From assembly GCF_008868125.1 (NCBI RefSeq), contig NZ_WAAQ01000001.1, positions 682,001-746,000 of the forward strand: a stretch of 64,000 nt of DNA, written 5' to 3'. The notes under the pieces are model-generated. The model did not search any database and was not told the DNA's origin. It was given only the letters and a program-made list of their open reading frames with translations. Numbering within the stretch: the stretch's first letter is position 1; the number at the start of each line of letters is the position of its first letter. Made by a program: the position numbers and the translations under genes. The stretch is from Microbacterium maritypicum. Its GTDB lineage: Bacteria; Actinomycetota; Actinomycetes; Actinomycetales; Microbacteriaceae. Below are positions 62,738 to 64,000 of the stretch, in pieces.

Positions 62738-63116
62738 GTCGCCGAGCCCCTGGGCCGAGATCGTCGGCCCCTGCTACACGGTGGTGTCTATCGCCCGCAC
62801 ACTCGAATGGACATCCGAGCAGGTGACTGCGGCCGTCGAATCACTCTCTCTCCTCGAGCTCGAGACAGACGACGGCGTTCTCCTTTACCCGGCATTCCAG
62901 ATTGCCGACCGTCACGTCGTCGACGGCGTCGGAGATGTCCTTCATGTGCTGAGAACAGGGACCAAATCGACGTGGACGTGGGCGCAGTGGCTCAACACGC
63001 GAGTCGACGACGAGACCGGCGAGGAAACACTCAGCGCCATCGAACAGTTACGCGCCGGGCAGATCGACGACGTCCTCCGCGATGATTACCAAGCCGCAGC
63101 GGCGTGGACTAGCTGA
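62724..63116 (+). CDS. MbcA/ParS-like small protein
   Basis: A 130-residue acidic protein. The C-terminal part TWAQWLNTRVDDETGEETLS followed by AIEQLRAGQIDDVLRD resembles the toxin-binding (MbcA/ParS) domain of RES-Xre antitoxins (LNTPNP...EALR.GR.EEVL). No RES toxin gene is visible beside it, so an antitoxin role is only a suggestion. ATG 62724 overlaps the metallophosphoesterase end by 14 nt. Confidence 0.6.
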   Translation: MTDDESPSPWAEIVGPCYTVVSIARTLEWTSEQVTAAVESLSLLELETDDGVLLYPAFQIADRHVVDGVGDVLHVLRTGTKSTWTWAQWLNTRVDDETGEETLSAIEQLRAGQIDDVLRDDYQAAAAWTS

Positions 63117-63149
63117 GTGCTCTGCGTGCCGGAGCATGCCGCTGTCGTT

Positions 63150-63390
63150 GCCATGCAGAGCAACCGCTCTTCTTCCACGCCGGCAGCACTAGGGGGCGGC
63201 TTCTGGCCACGGAGAGCCACGTATTGGCCGTTCTGCGGACCCGGTACGGCCAGCCCCTGAACCCAGGCGCTATGGCTGAACACCGCGCTGACTGATGAGG
63301 GCCTGCCGCTCCATCGAGGCGCTGCGCGCGAAACGTCTCGACGAGGTGGCGCGCGATGCCGAGCGAGATGCATCGGCGTGGCGCTCATGA
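63150..63390 (+). pseudogene. Decayed second copy of the MbcA/ParS-like gene
   Basis: Fragments in shifted frames align with the C-terminal half of the preceding gene: EQPLFFHA, VLAVLRT, then ALWLNTALTDEG, then RSIEALRAKRLDEVARDAE ending ASAWRS and a stop. The intact gene has LLYPA, VLHVLRT, QWLNT and AIEQLRAGQIDDVLRDDYQ ending AAWTS. At least one or two frameshifts separate the blocks. Confidence 0.55.
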
Positions 63391-63623
63391 AGCTACGTGT
63401 TCAAAGTCCATTCTCTGCGCCGAGCTCTCCTCGAGCGTGGAGAACTTTCGGGTTCGACTGCACTGGAGTTTTGGTCTGCAGGGGTGCGACCTCGGTCCCG
63501 GAACTCCCCTTCAAATCGCGTAATAAAACCGCTGGTACTGCGTCTACTCAGTGAAGCCGACGCTGGTCCTAGGACCTGAGCTGGCTTTATCTGGGCCGCG
63601 TTCTCCCTTCAAGAGCAAGGCTC

Positions 63624-63654
63624 GCGGGTAGGGCTGCTCCCCAGCCCTACCCGC
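63624..63654. repeat. 13-bp perfect hairpin in a gene-free stretch
   Basis: GCGGGTAGGGCTG and CAGCCCTACCCGC flank CTCCC. No T-run follows. The surrounding 63391-63790 shows no gene I can support. The hairpin may be a terminator, a processed RNA end or a recombination remnant. Confidence 0.5.
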
Positions 63655-63765
63655 TGGCTCCGGCGAATCATGGGTTAGGTCCTGAGCGTCGAGGCCCCGT
63701 GGCGGCTCAACTTCCTGACGATCCCGCGCCCGTGCGGTCGCTAGCCGGTCGTCTGAATGCAGTTC

Positions 63766-63771
63766 TAGAAT
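63766..63771 (+). promoter_or_regulatory. -10 element before the final partial gene
   Basis: TAGAAT about 20 bases before the start; AAGGGGG then serves as ribosome binding site. Confidence 0.45.
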
Positions 63772-63790
63772 CACATCAAGGGGGAACCCA

Positions 63791-64000
63791 ATGCCGCATA
63801 GGCGTCGTCTTCGCAGGGAATCGACGGTCCCTTTCGACCGCGCGAGTATCGCCGTGCGAGGTTTGGGAGCAGCGCGTCGCGACGATTCGCTGACTGACTA
63901 TCTAGCGTTCGCGAACATCCAGATGGAATCTCTCGCCGACGAGCAGGCCCTTCGCGCTCAGATCACGCGGTTCAGTGACATCACCTTCGTGCACGTCACC
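63791..64000 (+). CDS. N-terminal part of a gene running off the window
   Basis: ATG at 63791 with AAGGGGG upstream opens a frame of 70 codons with no stop before the window end. The peptide starts with an Arg-rich stretch (MPHRRRLRRES) and continues LTDYLAFANIQMESLADEQALRAQITRFSDITF. No family is recognised from this part. It belongs to the accessory region. Confidence 0.5.
   Translation, partial: MPHRRRLRRESTVPFDRASIAVRGLGAARRDDSLTDYLAFANIQMESLADEQALRAQITRFSDITFVHVT

Noticed and set aside
63397..63579. 60-codon open frame
   Set aside because: No ribosome binding site, no recognisable domain, composition like random sequence.

Overview
The window is high-GC actinobacterial DNA. It has many GTG and TTG starts, 1-4 nt gene overlaps, leaderless promoters of the form TANNNT-N6-start, a 6C RNA, a MoxR/DUF58/transglutaminase operon and a reduced Tad locus. 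Gene content and order suggest Microbacteriaceae, most likely Microbacterium. That assignment rests on gene content, not on a database search.

Region 1 (1-8753) is a ribosomal peptide (RiPP) gene cluster of the daptide type: a recognition protein, an aminotransferase, an alcohol-dehydrogenase-like enzyme, three tiny precursor genes that all end in threonine, a methyltransferase, a membrane metalloprotease and an ABC exporter. In the known daptide pathway the C-terminal Thr is oxidatively decarboxylated, transaminated and N,N-dimethylated, and the peptide is then cleaved and exported.

Region 2 (8800-56620) is core chromosome. It holds trhO; moxR-DUF58-tgpA; the SRP RNA; a rhomboid protease; pta-ackA; a beta-phosphoglucomutase/GH65 phosphorylase pair; dnaX-recR; lysC-asd; mqo; tdk; an L-lactate regulon (lldR-lldD); tRNA-Pro; a PASTA penicillin-binding protein; acs; a 6C small RNA in front of a compact tad pilus operon; topA-tmk-holB; a lipoprotein hydrolase; tRNA-Thr; pncA; and several small or DUF genes.

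Region 3 (56726-64000) is accessory DNA of visibly lower GC. It begins exactly inside a tRNA-Lys(UUU) gene, of which only the 3' half remains. Next comes a Tn554-like trio (two tyrosine recombinases and a small TnpC-like protein). Thirteen bases beyond the trio lies a complete second tRNA-Lys(UUU) whose anticodon is split by a 248-nt group I intron. I read this as an integrative element that breaks an essential tRNA and carries its own intron-protected replacement. This is the most unusual part of the window. Beyond it are an XRE regulator, a three-gene operon (unknown, metallophosphoesterase, MbcA/ParS-like protein), a decayed copy of the last gene, and a gene that runs off the end. No distal attachment site is visible, so the island may continue past 64000.
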